From NCBI GenBank assembly GCA_026545225.1, contig CM048853.1:44718755-44782754 (forward strand): DNA of 64,000 nt, written 5' to 3'. Position numbers and translations under genes: made by a program. The DNA comes from Cornus controversa. Its lineage: Eukaryota; Streptophyta; Magnoliopsida; Cornales; Cornaceae. The notes beneath the pieces are model-generated. The model had not been told where the DNA came from. It searched no databases and saw only the letters and a program-made list of their open reading frames with translations. The stretch's first letter is position 1; each line of letters starts with the position of its first letter. Of the stretch, positions 34,201 to 46,420 are shown in pieces.

Positions 34201-35406
34201 AACTCTTCTAGCATATACACCTCATCCTTTCGAAGTCGAAGAGAACTTAGGGAAGACAAATCTCTAGTTGTTACTATGATTCTACTTCCAGGACGTAAAA
34301 AATCACGCTTTATGGCTAATGCCCTCAATTGGTGGATGCTATCCACGTCATCGAGAACAAGAAGAACCCTTCGACACCATGCTCGCCGTTTTATCACCTC
34401 AATTCCATGATCATCGCTTTTTATTCTCTCATGATTTCGATCCATTAGGAGATCACAAAGAAGCTGTTCTTGTAATTGAACAAGGCAGTTGGGTTGCATC
34501 GAAGTTCTTCCAACATTTGCAAGAAAGCTACGGCTTTCAAATTGACGATGACGATGCATTCGATTATACATGGCTTTAGCAATTGTAGTCTTACCTATTC
34601 CACCAATCCCCCATATGGCAACAATCCTAACATCATCACTGTTTGACCCCAACTTTAGAAACTCACTCAATCGTTGAACACGAGGTTGTATTCCAACTGG
34701 GTAGTCCGCAACACTTAAACACGTATAATTTAATTTATCTGCAACTTCTCCAACCACAATATCAATTAACGTCGACTCACACCTGCAATTTATTTTATTT
34801 TATTTTATTTTCCAAACGTTTTAGAGGAAAAAAATACTAAAAAAAAGTAAGCAATTTTTACATACAGAATCAAAATAAGTAAATGATCAAATTGATAATA
34901 TTTTAGATTGCTTATTTGAAGAGAAGAAAGAAAATTAAGTACCCGTTGGCCACATTTTGCAGGACGTAACCGGACAAATTCCCAGCATCAGCTAGAGCCG
35001 ACTTCCATTTCTTCACTGATTCCAAGTGGAACCGCTTTTCGTGACCGGCAAATGCTTCTGCATAACAACCCCTCTGTGAGCGAACGTCGGAGGGTTGGAC
35101 GTCATAGAAGATGGGAATGACAATGCGATTGAGTGTCCTCTTGCAATCCATGATCTTCACAAGCTCGTCAAGGCACCATCTTGAGGATGCGTAGCTTTCC
35201 GAGAATACGATAACATAAACCCTCGATTGCTCGATTGCACTGAGCAATCCGGGACCAATTTCTTCTCCTCTTTCGAGTTTAGTATCATCTCTGAAGGTGT
35301 AAAAACCATGGCGATCCAAAGCGGCGAAGAGGTGGCCAGTAAAATTCTTGCGAGTATCAACACCGCTGAAAGACAAGAACACATCGAAAACGCTGGAAGC
35401 TGCCAT
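31290..35406 (-). CDS. TNL-D: intact TIR-NBS-LRR receptor with tandem C-JID domains
   Basis: Inferred exons 35406-34943, 34782-33660, 33503-33240, 33146-32457, 32360-31290; all GT-AG and in phase, about 1203 aa. TIR (1-154): DVFLSFSGVDTRKNFTGHL, NADase glutamate E81 in WCLDEL. NB-ARC (about 165-529): P-loop GIGGIGKTT at 213-221, kinase-2 LLVLDDVD at 295-302, RNBS-B GSRIIVTTRD, GVPLVLEILGS, LFLDIACFF, MHD at 489-491. LRRs span about 530-847. The last exon carries two C-JID-like jelly-roll modules in tandem, one from GSEIPRWCNYRSEG (about 861) and one from GNEIPRWCNYESEG (about 1015), each ending in GDEVE-type strands. C-JIDs in ROQ1- and RPP1-type TNLs help bind effectors. Product: cytosolic/nuclear effector-sensing receptor that oligomerises and hydrolyses NAD. 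It has no visible lesion and is the best candidate for a working gene here. Confidence 0.9.
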
Positions 35407-38400
35407 TTACAGAGATCAAATGAAAGGAAAGGAAACGAAAGGTTTGTGCGTGAGAGAAGTAGGTGAGGTCATAACCTTTCCGACTCCTGTAAGGTCAGAA
35501 TAGCTGGATCAGAGGGACCAGAGGTGGAGCCAACATCACGACTCTAAGGTCAGCAATGCAATAACATTGACTTGGCTTATACGGAGTAACTTATGAATTA
35601 TGTTTTTCACAGACAATCTCCTCAACTATGAACCGAAAAAAAAAATTTGCATCTTCAGCTTAACCCTTGCGGTTAGTGTCCATCAAATAAGGAGCTAAAA
35701 TGAATTTATTGCTTATTTTGATAAATTTTTTACTCAATAATGTACTTTTTTGGAAAAAAAGGGGGATAAGGTAATTTTAACTCCTTATTTAAAGGATAAG
35801 TAACGACAAGGGATTAGATATAATTTTTTTTTTTTTTATAGTTCAGTGACTTATTTACCAAAAATATAGTTCAAATAAGCTATCTGCCACAAAATGATGA
35901 ATTAGTACACAAGTAAAGTACAATTAAGCCCTTTTCTTTTAACATTACATTTTTGAATTGACGGAGTTGGTGTAAAATAAGAGGAAAAACACAAGGTTCA
36001 TGATGAGGAGTGAGGGCATGTTTTAGTTTTACCGGAAAGAAAGAGGGACAATTTTCACATAATTATGAACAAAAACAAAAGCTGACTTTTGAAAAGTTAT
36101 CAATTAAATAAAATTTTGAATTATTTATATTTTTAAATATTATGAAAATTATAAAATATTGTTAAATAATTAAGGGCGTGCAACCTCGTCCATGAGGAGA
36201 AACCTCCTCCCTATATGACTGACTGATGTATCATGATATCATCGGACCACTTGTCATTTATAATATTAAAAAGTCAATAAAAAATAACATACTTCTTTAG
36301 GTAAGTCTAATTGATAACAAATATAGTACTATGCTACAATCATATCTCAGGTGTGAGGAGGAGGATACTCCTCTTGTTAGAAAATATATGTTTCATATTT
36401 CACTATTTAATACTTAGTAATATTTATACTAATATACGAAACTCATGTAAATTATATTAAACTATAATTTAGCATAATGAAATATATGAGAAGCAAAAAT
36501 TCTGTATATTGAAGTTAGAATTTGACTCTATGCCCTTAAGACAATTGATGTCTCGTTTGGTATTGAACGGATTCAACAATGATTGTTTAACAAGATACCA
36601 CGATAGTTGGTTAATTAATAGGAATACTTCAAATCAATTAACCCAACAAACCAATCTTGTGTTTATACTCTCTCTTAACTTGACTCAAACTCAAAATGAA
36701 TTTAAAATTGAAATAAACTCAATTCGAATCACTTGGTTCGAACCCATGTGAGTGGTTAACTCTGTGATTTGGGCTCACTTAGACTTGGGTTTATATACTT
36801 TGAATCCATTAGACTTGGGCTCATGGCTAATGGGAGAGGAAATAACGTGAATTAGAATCCTAGAATTGAATGAATTTTCCAAATGAAGCCCGTGGGTATT
36901 TATAGGCAACCCATGCCTATTCAGTTAATAACCACTTTAACTGCCACCCATTTGCTTTGTAATCGCCAACCGTTGGGCCAAGCCCGAACACCCACCCTTT
37001 CTATATTCTGAAGGTTACTCTATGGTCCAACTACGCTTTCAGTCCACCTAGAAATTAAAATATTATTATAAAGAGAAGTCCAAACCCAAAACAAAATCGG
37101 ACTGGACTGGCAGCGCGCACACGTGTTTGTGGTTTGGTTGGGTCAAGCCCAATCCAAGTGTAGAAGGTTTCCTTACTTTTCCTATGCAGTAAAAGTTGAA
37201 TATGAGAACAAACCCATTATTAATCCAATGAAACTATAATCAACACCACACTTTGGAAGTTATTTTTTCATTCATCCGGAAACAAATTTAATCAAAGCTA
37301 GTTTTCAACAATCTCTCACATGAATGAAAATTAGTTTCAAATGCAAAATGATAATGTAGACATTATTGAGAGAGTATAGATGAAAAATAACTGCATTGGG
37401 CCAAGACAATAGTATACACAGTTCATTTTCGCACAAAATTTGTTCTCACTGTTATATTTATCTTGGCCCTGAACAACTCTTGTTAGAGAATTTAGCCTTT
37501 CATTCCCATATAAGAGGCCCACTTGACACTCATATAAGTGATTCTCTATTAAGAGTATCATGTGATACCTCCATTGAATTTTCAAGATATATGAATGATT
37601 AAAAGCATTTGTTTAACTTAATACCTACAAGAGGGTGAATTGTGTCTTCGTAGGAATAGGTAGACAACAAAAGTATTCCTAGTACCACTAGTGAGTCATT
37701 CAAAATTTTAGTTGTCCATTTGAATCTAGATCTTAAGATTTTCGGTCAGCTAGATAAAGTTTCCATTAAGGCAACTCATTAGATACGGGCTTTAACCCAT
37801 TCCCCTCAATGACCTCGTTATTTTTTTCTCTTAGTTCAATTTTTAATATATGTGGATCTACCATGTTGTTTTTAATTTAAACATTTTATAGAGATTTTTT
37901 CATTTGAAAGCAATGGCAGAAGCGTTGGCCTATTTGGTTGTGATGTATATTTTTGTAATTGGCAAACTTCGGTGTCAAAACTAAATATGATCTAGTTGTA
38001 ATCTTTTATTTATATTCTTGTAATTAATAATGTAATTGAAGTCTTCAAAGGCATGAAGCTTGAAATTTTGGAAGAAGACATCAATGATTTGAGCAAGGAT
38101 TTGATTGTTTGGAGTTTTCAAATGGTTTCGATTGCATGAGGACATCGTTGGTCAAGTATGCAAGTCACGTAGTCCAAGTAAAGTGGTGAGAACACGTATT
38201 TCGATGTCAAATCTAATATACCTTGTTCATTTATCAAAGTCGTTTATATACTGTTGAATATAGAGAAATTAGTAATGAAGAAAAAAAAAACTCAGTTAGA
38301 GAGAGAATCAGTTAAGAGAAGAAGAGAGAGACAACTTCAGAGTGGGGCATTATGGGTCTTTAGAAAGGGTAATTTTGGAATTTTATTTAATATTTAAGTC

Positions 38401-38629
38401 GAACATGACGGTGAACAGTCATATTTGAACGAAATTTAGCTCGAGAAAGGTATTTGCATATCGGGAACACCTAGTGAGTGATTATAATAGCATACTAAAC
38501 TGGAGGGGTTTTTTTTACACATCTTTTGTATAGCGAGGATGTTTTTTGCACTTAATCGTAAATAAAATCATTAAGCATCAATTAAACATATACAAATTCC
38601 TTGAGCATCAATTATATTGTAAATTATTT
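35407..38629. other. TNL-D upstream region and spacer (block 2)
   Basis: The counterpart of 11310-13549 plus 18684-19140, without the gypsy insertion (continuous at 38205-38220). It includes the W-box-like TTGACTT at 35567-35573, about 160 bp from the ATG. The extra ~500 bp at 36393-36900 has an 80-codon open frame (36509-36751) without recognised similarity. No gene supported. Confidence 0.6.
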
Positions 38630-39025
38630 TAAAGGACATACCATTTGGGTTAAGAACTTGTCCACATTAGAATCAAGGAAGACATAGGATGGAGCAAGTT
38701 CAATTGGTTGACCAGCCCTATTCATTGGCACCTCTGAACCAAAATTTACGCACTCTTCTTCGCTGAAATAGGCCAGGATCAACGGAGTCCAGGTCAAGCG
38801 AGGGGTGACGCCATTGACACTTATTCCTTTGCTCACGAGCTGCACTTCAAGTCCTCTAGTGAATGCCACAATTGCACCTTTGGTGGATGTATAGTCTAGC
38901 AACTTTGCATTCCCCTTGTACGCATTCACTGAAGTGGTGTTGATAATGGAGCAACCTTGCTTCATGTTTTTTAAAGCATGCCTAACATCACCATTAATGT
39001 CACCATCATCGACCTCATTACTCAT
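38630..39025 (-). pseudogene. Short-chain dehydrogenase/reductase remnant (block 2)
   Basis: One open frame encodes the C-terminal part of a plant SDR: DVRHALKNMKQGCSIINTTS, YTSTKGAIVAFTRGLEVQLV, ISVNGVTP, WTPLILAYFSEEE, FGSEVPMNRAGQPIELAPSY. The catalytic Ser (NTTS) and YxxxK (YTSTK) are kept, but the N-terminal NAD(P)-binding Rossmann half is missing and the usual GPIWTP reads RLTWTP. It is a gene fragment that travelled with the TNL block, not an enzyme. Confidence 0.85.
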
Positions 39026-39081
39026 ACAAATACCTTATCATAGGCTCTTCTCTATTTCTCTTGTATAGCCTCTCTCCACCC

Positions 39082-39744
39082 CAGGGCCGGCCCTGAGATT
39101 CCAAAAATGTTGATAGGCCCTAGGTGGACTTTCAAATGAGAGCCCTTTCTACCTAAAGTTTCACGTGCGGATAAATTCTATAGGAGTGCAAAATTTTTAT
39201 TAAAATGAGACGATAAACAAATAAAATATATTAATGTTAAAAAAAAACCGCTGGTCTTTGTGTTTTATAAATAGCACGATCCAATTCACATAAAAAAATT
39301 AAAAGAAAATATTCAATACACCTTAATCACAAAAATCAAAATTGAACTACATATCAAAGTAAATGTGATCGTCTTGCATTTTGAGCTACAAAATTATCAA
39401 TTAAAGTGCCAACAATCCCCAAAGGAAAGTCGTTGCCTTGTCGCCTGTTGTTGCTGCTCGCCTGCTCGTGAAAAAAAAAAAAAAGCATAAGACTAATAGT
39501 TAGTAGTAATTTTTTTTTTTTAAATAAGGCCTAGACCATTGTACTGAACCATTATCATTATTTTTTAAATGAGGCCCACTTTGTTACTAAACTTTCGCCC
39601 AGATTAGTGTATTGGGTTATTAGTTACCTTTTTTTTTAAAATAACATTTAGTGGGTTTAGTAGAAATTAGGGGCCCTTAAAAAATTAAAAAATTTGGGGG
39701 CCCTAGGCGACTGCCTGGGCCGCCTAGGCCCAAGACCGGCCCTA
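39082..39744. mobile_element. Non-autonomous hAT element, TSD CTCCACCC
   Basis: Begins CAGGGCCGGCCCTGAG and ends GACCGGCCCTA, inverted ends common in plant hAT elements. Flanks CTCCACCC (39074-39081, 39745-39752) are a perfect 8-bp TSD. The 663-bp interior has no transposase frame. It lies just upstream (in + coordinates, right) of the SDR remnant and is absent from block 1, although block 1 has a small deletion at the site. Confidence 0.92.
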
Positions 39745-39752
39745 CTCCACCC

Positions 39753-40631
39753 TCGGGTCTTGGTCTTGGTCCTCGTTTTCGGCTCGTCCTCGTCGTGTCA
39801 CCCAAATATCTTCGTAAGCTCTGTCACCTTCCGTGTTGAGCGGGCCGGTGTAATCATGATCTTCTCTAAACTCTTGATGTGCCTTATCCAATTAAGCGTG
39901 AGGTGGGTTTTGGTGATAACGATCCTCCATATTTTTGTTAGACGTGATCTTACCTTAAGTGCCAAGTTGGCTGGTGGGTTGGACCAGTTTGACTCGATGT
40001 TTCTACAATTTTGTTTTTGTCATATGCTAAACCTTTTGGCTGGATAGAGAGAAATGTGTAACAAACTCAGGGATGAAGAAATTGTAAGGAGAAATGATGA
40101 ATTTTGTAGAAGGTCGAGGAGGAGAAGAGTTCTATTAGAAAAATGAGGCACTCTGCAACACTAAAAGAGAAAATATGAAAACTGAAATTATCAACATTTT
40201 AATAATTTGGAGGAAGAAAAAAGTTTTTTTTTTTTTTTCCTCATACAAGCTTTCAGATTTGAAATAACATGAGCACATTAAATTTAATTTTCATATCCGT
40301 ATGTTTGAAATTTATTACCTTTTAAATGTTTCCTTGGATATAAGAATCAGTATATTATCAGAAACAGTTGTGGATAAAGTAATTTTTTTCCTAACACACA
40401 ATCCTCAAACTACTTTTAGAGCGACTTCAATCCTTCACCACCCAAATTAATTTGCGACATTTCTTTGTACAACTAGAATTCTTACAAAACATAGATCTTT
40501 TACAACTTGTTATTTAAAATTCTCACATGTAATTCCTCTCAATTCAATTCTGACAAATTAAACACGCAAGCGCACACTCTCTTGAATGCAGGGAAGTACC
40601 ACCACTACACATTACTATATTCCTCTAGAAA
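39753..40631. other. Spacer downstream of TNL-E
   Basis: Colinear with 19530-20404. An open frame on the plus strand (39694-40047) is not conserved in block 1 and part of it is hAT sequence. No gene supported. Confidence 0.5.
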
Positions 40632-41309
40632 TTCATATACCAATCTCGCGAAGAAATTCATAATCTGTTACGGACTGTGCCACGGGCACACAACCATCAT
40701 ATGGAGGAATATCTGAGGCAATAGTGATTGAGTGATCTGAGACATCATATGAGTAGGCATCCTTGTCATCGCCCTCTTAAACCAGACTAATACCACACTT
40801 GGTCACCCGCTAAAGGTGGTTTATAAATATCATCATCTCCACTTCATCTCCGCCGTCCAACCAATGATGGTAACCACGCCCCCACTTAGATTCAAGACAC
40901 CGGATTGGTACGTAGGAAAGCCAAATCTGACCTGCAAAACTTGCAGGATAGAAATCAACTCTTGGTTGACGCATTGATCCCCTAGACATCTTCGTTATAT
41001 TAAAAATGTCATAGCAAATGTGTCATTATCTTGATTGAGGCTGCGGCTAGAAAAAACAACACAGAGAATAAAGTATTATCCGACCCACCAGCTGGTAGTT
41101 GCACCACCTCGGAATTTCAGTCCCGGGAAGAAAAATATTCAACTCACCTTGTTCTGGCAGTCCCTGCAGCAGTGCAACTTGATTAATCACGAAGTTTAGT
41201 GATCAATGCAAATGACCTATGCCATCAAAATGATTCTTTTTTCTAGCTCAATTTTTGTAATCAAAACTCGAACATTTTTAACTTAAAATAAGGCCTGGTT
41301 TCTTTTTCT

Positions 41310-41412
41310 AGGTAAAAACTCACATGCACAAATGTCTATTGTGGGACTCAAACCCCTCACCTACCCTTTAAGGAAGGAAAGGCTATACCAGCTAGCTGGG
41401 CTAATGGCTTGG
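41310..41412 (-). mobile_element. tRNA-derived SINE-like element (block 2)
   Basis: Partner of 21130-21235 with the same A-box-like GCTAGCTGGTATAG region and B-box-like GGGTTTGAGTCCCAC (41355-41341). Confidence 0.6.
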
Positions 41413-42543
41413 TGTTATGGATTATTGTCCCACATCGGATTCAGATGAGGAGGGTCTTGGGTTAATATAAGGGCGGTAGGTAGTACAATCGTATATTCGA
41501 ATAACAAATTCCAAAATTCCATTGATATGTTTTGTAATGATGGAGACAAGAGTATACCTGATAAAAACAGAGGAGATTTCTTCTAAAATTATATGCAAAA
41601 TTGTTGTTGACTAGTTTGGGACAATCGTAAAAAGTCATGAATGGTGCTTCTGCCACATTTGATTCCATTGATATGCTTTACAATGATGTGCAATAGTTTG
41701 CACTCAGTCCTAATAAATTAGCTGGTAGGTTGGAAAAATTGTTTTTGCTAAGATTCAAAAATTGCAAGGACACCAAACTATCAATTCCGTTGGGCACATA
41801 TGTTATATTGCAGTTTTCAAAATATAATTTCCTGATGTTACTTGATAACTGTAATGACGAAAAGCTTGATTCAAGTGCCGATCCTAGAAAAAATTTTGGC
41901 CACTCTAATTTGGAGCAACCAGATATATTGAAATAAACGAGAGATTCCAACATGAAAAATGCTCAGGGGAATCTTCTGAAGATTCTGGCAATTCTTCAAA
42001 TCCAAGACATCAAGATTCTTCAGACATCCAATAGATTGGTGAATGTCTACTAGTTATACACAATCATTAAGTAACAATTTCTCAAGACTAGCGAACCCTG
42101 TAAAGTCCGGAGTTTTGATCAAGAAATAAGAATGACCGAGATTGAGGTATTTCAATTTGTATAAAACCTGTCAGGAACCAAAAGAGACAATAAATTTTCA
42201 TGCACTTCATTACATATAATTAAGGTTGAAGCAGTAATATCGTACCTTTGTTCCTCTCCAAACTTGTTTAAGATTACTATAGCTCAAGTCAATGGCAACC
42301 AGATTATCCATAATTAAGGTTGATGGAATACATTTTAAAAAAAATCCTTTCAAAGATAGCCATGCAAGTCTTCTAGAGAGATGTTTGTAGCTCCCACTTA
42401 GATGGACATAATTGAGATGAAGCAATCTCAACCTATCCATCTTTGTAAATGTCTTCGCATTTAGTCGTAGCTCCTTTGAGTCTGGCAAGTTTAGGACTAA
42501 GGCTTAAATTGCTTTTGACCCTTGATGATAAGAAAAAGTTTTT

Positions 42544-42546
<3 letters not shown>

Positions 42547-42583
<37 letters not shown>
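42547..42583. repeat. TA microsatellite at the NB-ARC deletion point of TNL-E
   Basis: About 18 AT dinucleotides lie between the broken TIR exon and the first LRR exon, where the NB-ARC exon should be. Confidence 0.92.
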
Positions 42584-42584
<1 letters not shown>

Positions 42585-44514
42585 CATTATAGAGCAAGCC
42601 TCTAATTCTTCACCGATTCCAAGTTGAACCACTTTTCGTGACTACCAAATGCTTCTTCACAACAACCCTCCTGTTTCTGGATGTCAGAGGGCTCGACCTC
42701 ATAAAAGATGGGAATAACAATATGATTGAATGCCCTCTTGCAATCCATGATTTTCACAAGCCTGTCAAGGCACCATCTTGAGGACGCGTAGTTTTCAAAG
42801 GATATGACAATGGAAACCTTGATTCCTCAATTGCTTTGAGAAATCCACGACCAATTTCTTCTCCTCTTGTAAGTTTAGTGTCATTTTTTAATGTGTAAAC
42901 GCCATGCCGCTCCAAGTAGCCAAGAAATGGCCCGTAAATTTCTTGCAAGTATCAACACCGCTGAAAGACAAGAAGACATCGTAAGTATAGGAAGCTGCCA
43001 TTTTCAAATCTCAAACAGGAGTACACACACAAATTTTGAGCCTGGAAATAAGGTCAAAACACGTGGACAAATAAATCTAATTTATTAATTTCAAGAAAGA
43101 TGAGTTACAACTCTCTGTATATCTTAACAAAAGAAAGACAAATTCCTCTGATTCGATCTCCTTTGTGATCTGGATTCAAGGGCTACTGGAGCTTGATCTT
43201 AAATTGGATTGAAACTTTGGTGAAGAACAGTATGTGGATGATGTGTTTGTGTTTTTATCCTTTAGGGTTTAAATGCTTTGAATTTTAAGTGAAAAATCTT
43301 ACAGAGTTTCAGCTTTGTCTGAGAGTCTTCTTATTAGTGATCCGGATTCAAGGGTTGCTGGAGCTTAATCTTGAATTGGATTAAAACTTTGGTGAAGAAT
43401 GATATGTGGATGATGTGTTTGTGTTCTAATCCTTCAGGGTCTAAATGCTTTGGAGCTTTGGATTTTGAGTGAAGAATCTTACAGAGTTTTAACTTTCTCT
43501 AAGAGTCTTCTGGTTCTCTTTTTCTCTGGATTCAATGGCTACTAGAGCTTGATCTTAAATCAGGTTATTGAGAGTCCTCTTCAAGTGATTGTTGTTAAAG
43601 AAAATTAGTGAGAATTTCTGATCGAGTGCTAAAGAAACTTGATCTCGAATAATCTTGTTGATGAGTTTTTAAATTTGTTGAATTATGAAAGAAGAACGAC
43701 ACGACTTTGAATGTGCTTGTTGTTGTTGTTCTTCAAAGTTTTGAGGGTTGGATGAACGTATGTCTTCAAAGCTTCAACTGTTAATTGAAGGTAGAGTTTG
43801 GCAAATCTTCAGTATTCTGTCAGAGTCTTCCCCTTCCTTTCTCCCCCACCCTTGGACATTTATTTATAGGCTCACTGGAGGGGTAGATTTGTAACTTTCT
43901 TTTCTTCTGATAATTATCTTATAATTATCTTTTATGATAATTGTGATAATTATCCAATATATACATAATAATTATAAAATTTAATTTGGTGGATCTGGGA
44001 TTCGAATTATCTGACTCATTGAACCATATTTCAAAGTGAGCTAAAGTGAAGATAAGCCCAAATTATATTTTGGGTCCATCATGTAATTTTTTAATGTCTA
44101 CAAAGTGTTCCCACTTCAAGTCTCGCGCTATATCGAGCTTGTCATTTATCTAAAGTGGGAGTTAAAGTATTTAATTTTTGAATTTTTTTTCCTTGAGAAA
44201 ACCAATTGCAAAGATGATGTATTCTTTATCAAGTTGAATTGGAGTCTTGAAAACTTTATTGCAAATAAAACTTTTTTTTTCCTTGTCCAAGGGGAATTAA
44301 AGACTTGAGGATCCTATTGCAAATAGGATTTGATTTTCTATGTTCAAACTAAATTGATGTTTTCAAAATTCAATGGCAAATAGGATTAATCCACCATTAT
44401 ATATATGTAACCAACACTTCAAACCCTTCACATCAAAGAATAATTGAGAGAAATCCCACAAACTGCTATTGAAAGGAAATTAGAAGAAACCCACACCTAG
44501 CAACTGTAAACTCT

Positions 44515-44870
44515 TCTTTCTTTTTCTTTTTTTCATAACTGTCGCATTCTTTATTTATTTATTTTTTCCACGACTACCGCCTTCTTTTTTTCTTTTCTTT
44601 TTTCTTCTTTCTTTCTCTCTATACACGTATTGTCTTTTTCTTCTTCTTTTCCTTTTTTTTTTCTCTTCCTTTCTTTCTACTGCTTACTACCTTTTTTTTT
44701 TCTTTTTTCTTCCCTTTTTTCTACGTACTCTTTTTTTTTCTTCTTCACTACCGTCACTGCCTTCTTTCTTTTTATTTTTCTTTCTCATTCTCTACACTTT
44801 TTTTCTCCTTCTTTCTTGCCGTACGACCTACTCTACACTTTGTTTTTTTTGTCACATGAACTCTATTTAC
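44515..44870 (+). repeat. Pyrimidine-rich (CTTTTT) tract
   Basis: About 350 bp dominated by C/T runs in the interior of the LARD-like element. It keeps a spurious 82-codon Phe/Ser-rich frame open. Confidence 0.85.
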
Positions 44871-45279
44871 GTACATGATTGAATGTGTAAAAAAAAAAAG
44901 ATTTTCATATTGCTTGATGGTTTCAAACTTAAGACTTTATGAAGAATTATTACAACACCACACCATCTCTCATGTATTACTCTATGTATTGCAAACCCTT
45001 GAAACAAAGTATACATATGTCTGAACTTCAAAAAGAACATTTTTTTCAGTAGTAACTCTTTTTTCTGTGATTGCTATTAACCAATTTTTTTTTTTCAGAT
45101 CAGCTTTTATTTGCAGGCTCTGCTCGAGTTTTGTTTTGCCTCTTGAACAACGTACAGATCCATTGAACTCATTGAAGAAGACAACTTTAGGTGAGTCAAT
45201 TTTTTTCTTGCAAGTTTTAATTTCTTTGTCAATTCTTGTAGGTCAAATCACTTATCTCAGAATATGGAGTTCGGAATGT

Positions 45280-45720
45280 CATTCATTAGTCCTTTCGGGG
45301 TCCCTTAGTTCCATTGGAACATTTTATCCGTCGGGGTCCCTTAGTGCGTTTCAGGGTTATTTAGTTCCTTTGGAACACTTTATAGTTCCTTCGGGGTCCT
45401 TAGTGCCCTTCAAGATCACTTAGTTCCTTTAGAATACTTTATTGTCCCTTCGGGGTCCCTTAATGCCCTTCGGGGTCACTCAATCGTCCTTTTAGGGTCC
45501 CTTAGTGCCCTTCGGGGTCACTTAATTCTTTTGGAACACTTTATCATCCCTTCGAAGCCCCTTAGTGCTCTTTGGGTCACTTAGTTTATTTGAAACATTT
45601 TATCGTCTTTTCGAGGTCCCTTAATGTATTTAGGGTCACTTAGTTCATTTGGAACACTTTATTGTCCATTCGGGGTCACTTAGTGCCATTCGGGGTCATT
45701 TTATTCCTTTGGAACACTTT
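45280..45720 (+). repeat. ~60-bp tandem repeat (CTTCGGGGTC array)
   Basis: Repeated CTTCGGGGTCCCTTAGTGCC, CTTCGGGGTCACTTAGTTCC and TTTGGAACACTTTATCGTCC blocks in variable order, about seven units, in the LARD-like interior. Confidence 0.88.
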
Positions 45721-45944
45721 TGTTAGTTCTTTTCAGACACTTTTTTTTATTAAATTCTTCTCACACTTTTTTTTTTGTCAGGTAAATAACCTTTGACTTC
45801 TGCTTATCATAGTTTTCTTCAAAAACTTCAAGGCAAACACAGTAACCAAATTAGAATGAGAGAACGATGTCATGGAGAAAGGAATTAAACTGAATGTAAG
45901 AATCCCACTGGTTAGTCGTTTTGCTCTACGGGCCAAATTAACAC

Positions 45945-46275
45945 GACGTGACGGGTGTTTTCAACATCTTCGCAGCAGTTCAAGTCACTACAGTGCGACA
46001 AATACCTTTTTAACACATTTTGGTAGTGAGCCAAGTCATCACCACGGTGCGACAGACATCGTTAACATCTTGGTGGCAAGCTAAGTCACCACGGTGCGAC
46101 ATACATCGTTAATGTTTTGGCTGCATGCCAAGTCACCACGGTGCGGCAGATATCGTCAATATCTTAGCGATAGGCCAAATCACTACAGTATGACAGATAT
46201 CGTCAATATCTCGACGGCAAGTTAAGTTACCACGGCGCAACAAACATCGTCAATATCCCGGTGGCAGGCCAAAAT
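45945..46275 (+). repeat. ~45-bp tandem repeat (CACCACGGTGCGACAG array)
   Basis: Six to seven units of AAGTCACCACGGTGCGACAG, ACATCGTCAATATCTTGG and CGGCAGGCC. It occupies the position that the 60-bp array holds in the related element at 60850-61575. Confidence 0.85.
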
Positions 46276-46373
46276 AATTTATTTATTATTATTTTGTTAT
46301 TGGTTTGACTAACTTGGAACAATCCTCCAAGATGCCTACGTACCCTGAATAGGGATCAAGTCATCACGTAGTT

Positions 46374-46375
<2 letters not shown>

Positions 46376-46417
<42 letters not shown>
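46376..46417. repeat. TA microsatellite
   Basis: About 20 AT dinucleotides within the LARD-like interior. Confidence 0.92.

Positions 46418-46420
<3 letters not shown>

Larger units (their letters stand above)
30454..42170. repeat. Segmental duplication block 2 (partner of 2393-21816)
   Basis: Starts AATTCCATCTTCCATG as at 2393 and stays colinear through the TNL-A/TNL-D genes, their upstream spacers (for example the CCATCAAATAAGGAGCTAAA stretch at about 11577 and 35680), the SDR remnants and the 3' half of the E-type TNL. Block 1 is longer because of the MULE, solo LTR and gypsy insertions; block 2 has the hAT at 39082-39744 and about 500 extra bp at 36393-36900. Confidence 0.9.
40632..43001 (-). 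pseudogene. TNL-E: TIR-LRR-C-JID pseudogene lacking the NB-ARC exon
   Basis: The ATG at 43001 starts a TIR exon that frameshifts early (FTGHFL then YLERHGVYTLKNDTKLTRGE). The catalytic WCLDEL region reads CLDRL, so the NADase glutamate is replaced. TIR homology ends near 42605 at a TA microsatellite. The next recognisable piece is the first LRR exon (about 42522-42246, with a stop in AI*ALVLNLP), then the second LRR exon (about 42170-41572, with stops and a frameshift at 41953) and a C-JID (about 41157-40632, with a TAA in LV*EGDD and a deletion). The 1.1-kb NB-ARC exon is missing entirely. An LTR element (43021-50157) sits 20 bp before the ATG. The gene is clearly dead. Confidence 0.9.

Noticed and set aside
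39694..40047. 117-aa plus-strand frame next to the hAT element
   Set aside because: Begins inside hAT sequence and is not conserved in the paralogous block.
44630..44878. Phe/Ser-rich frame that looks like a membrane protein
   Set aside because: Translation of a pyrimidine tract inside a retroelement.
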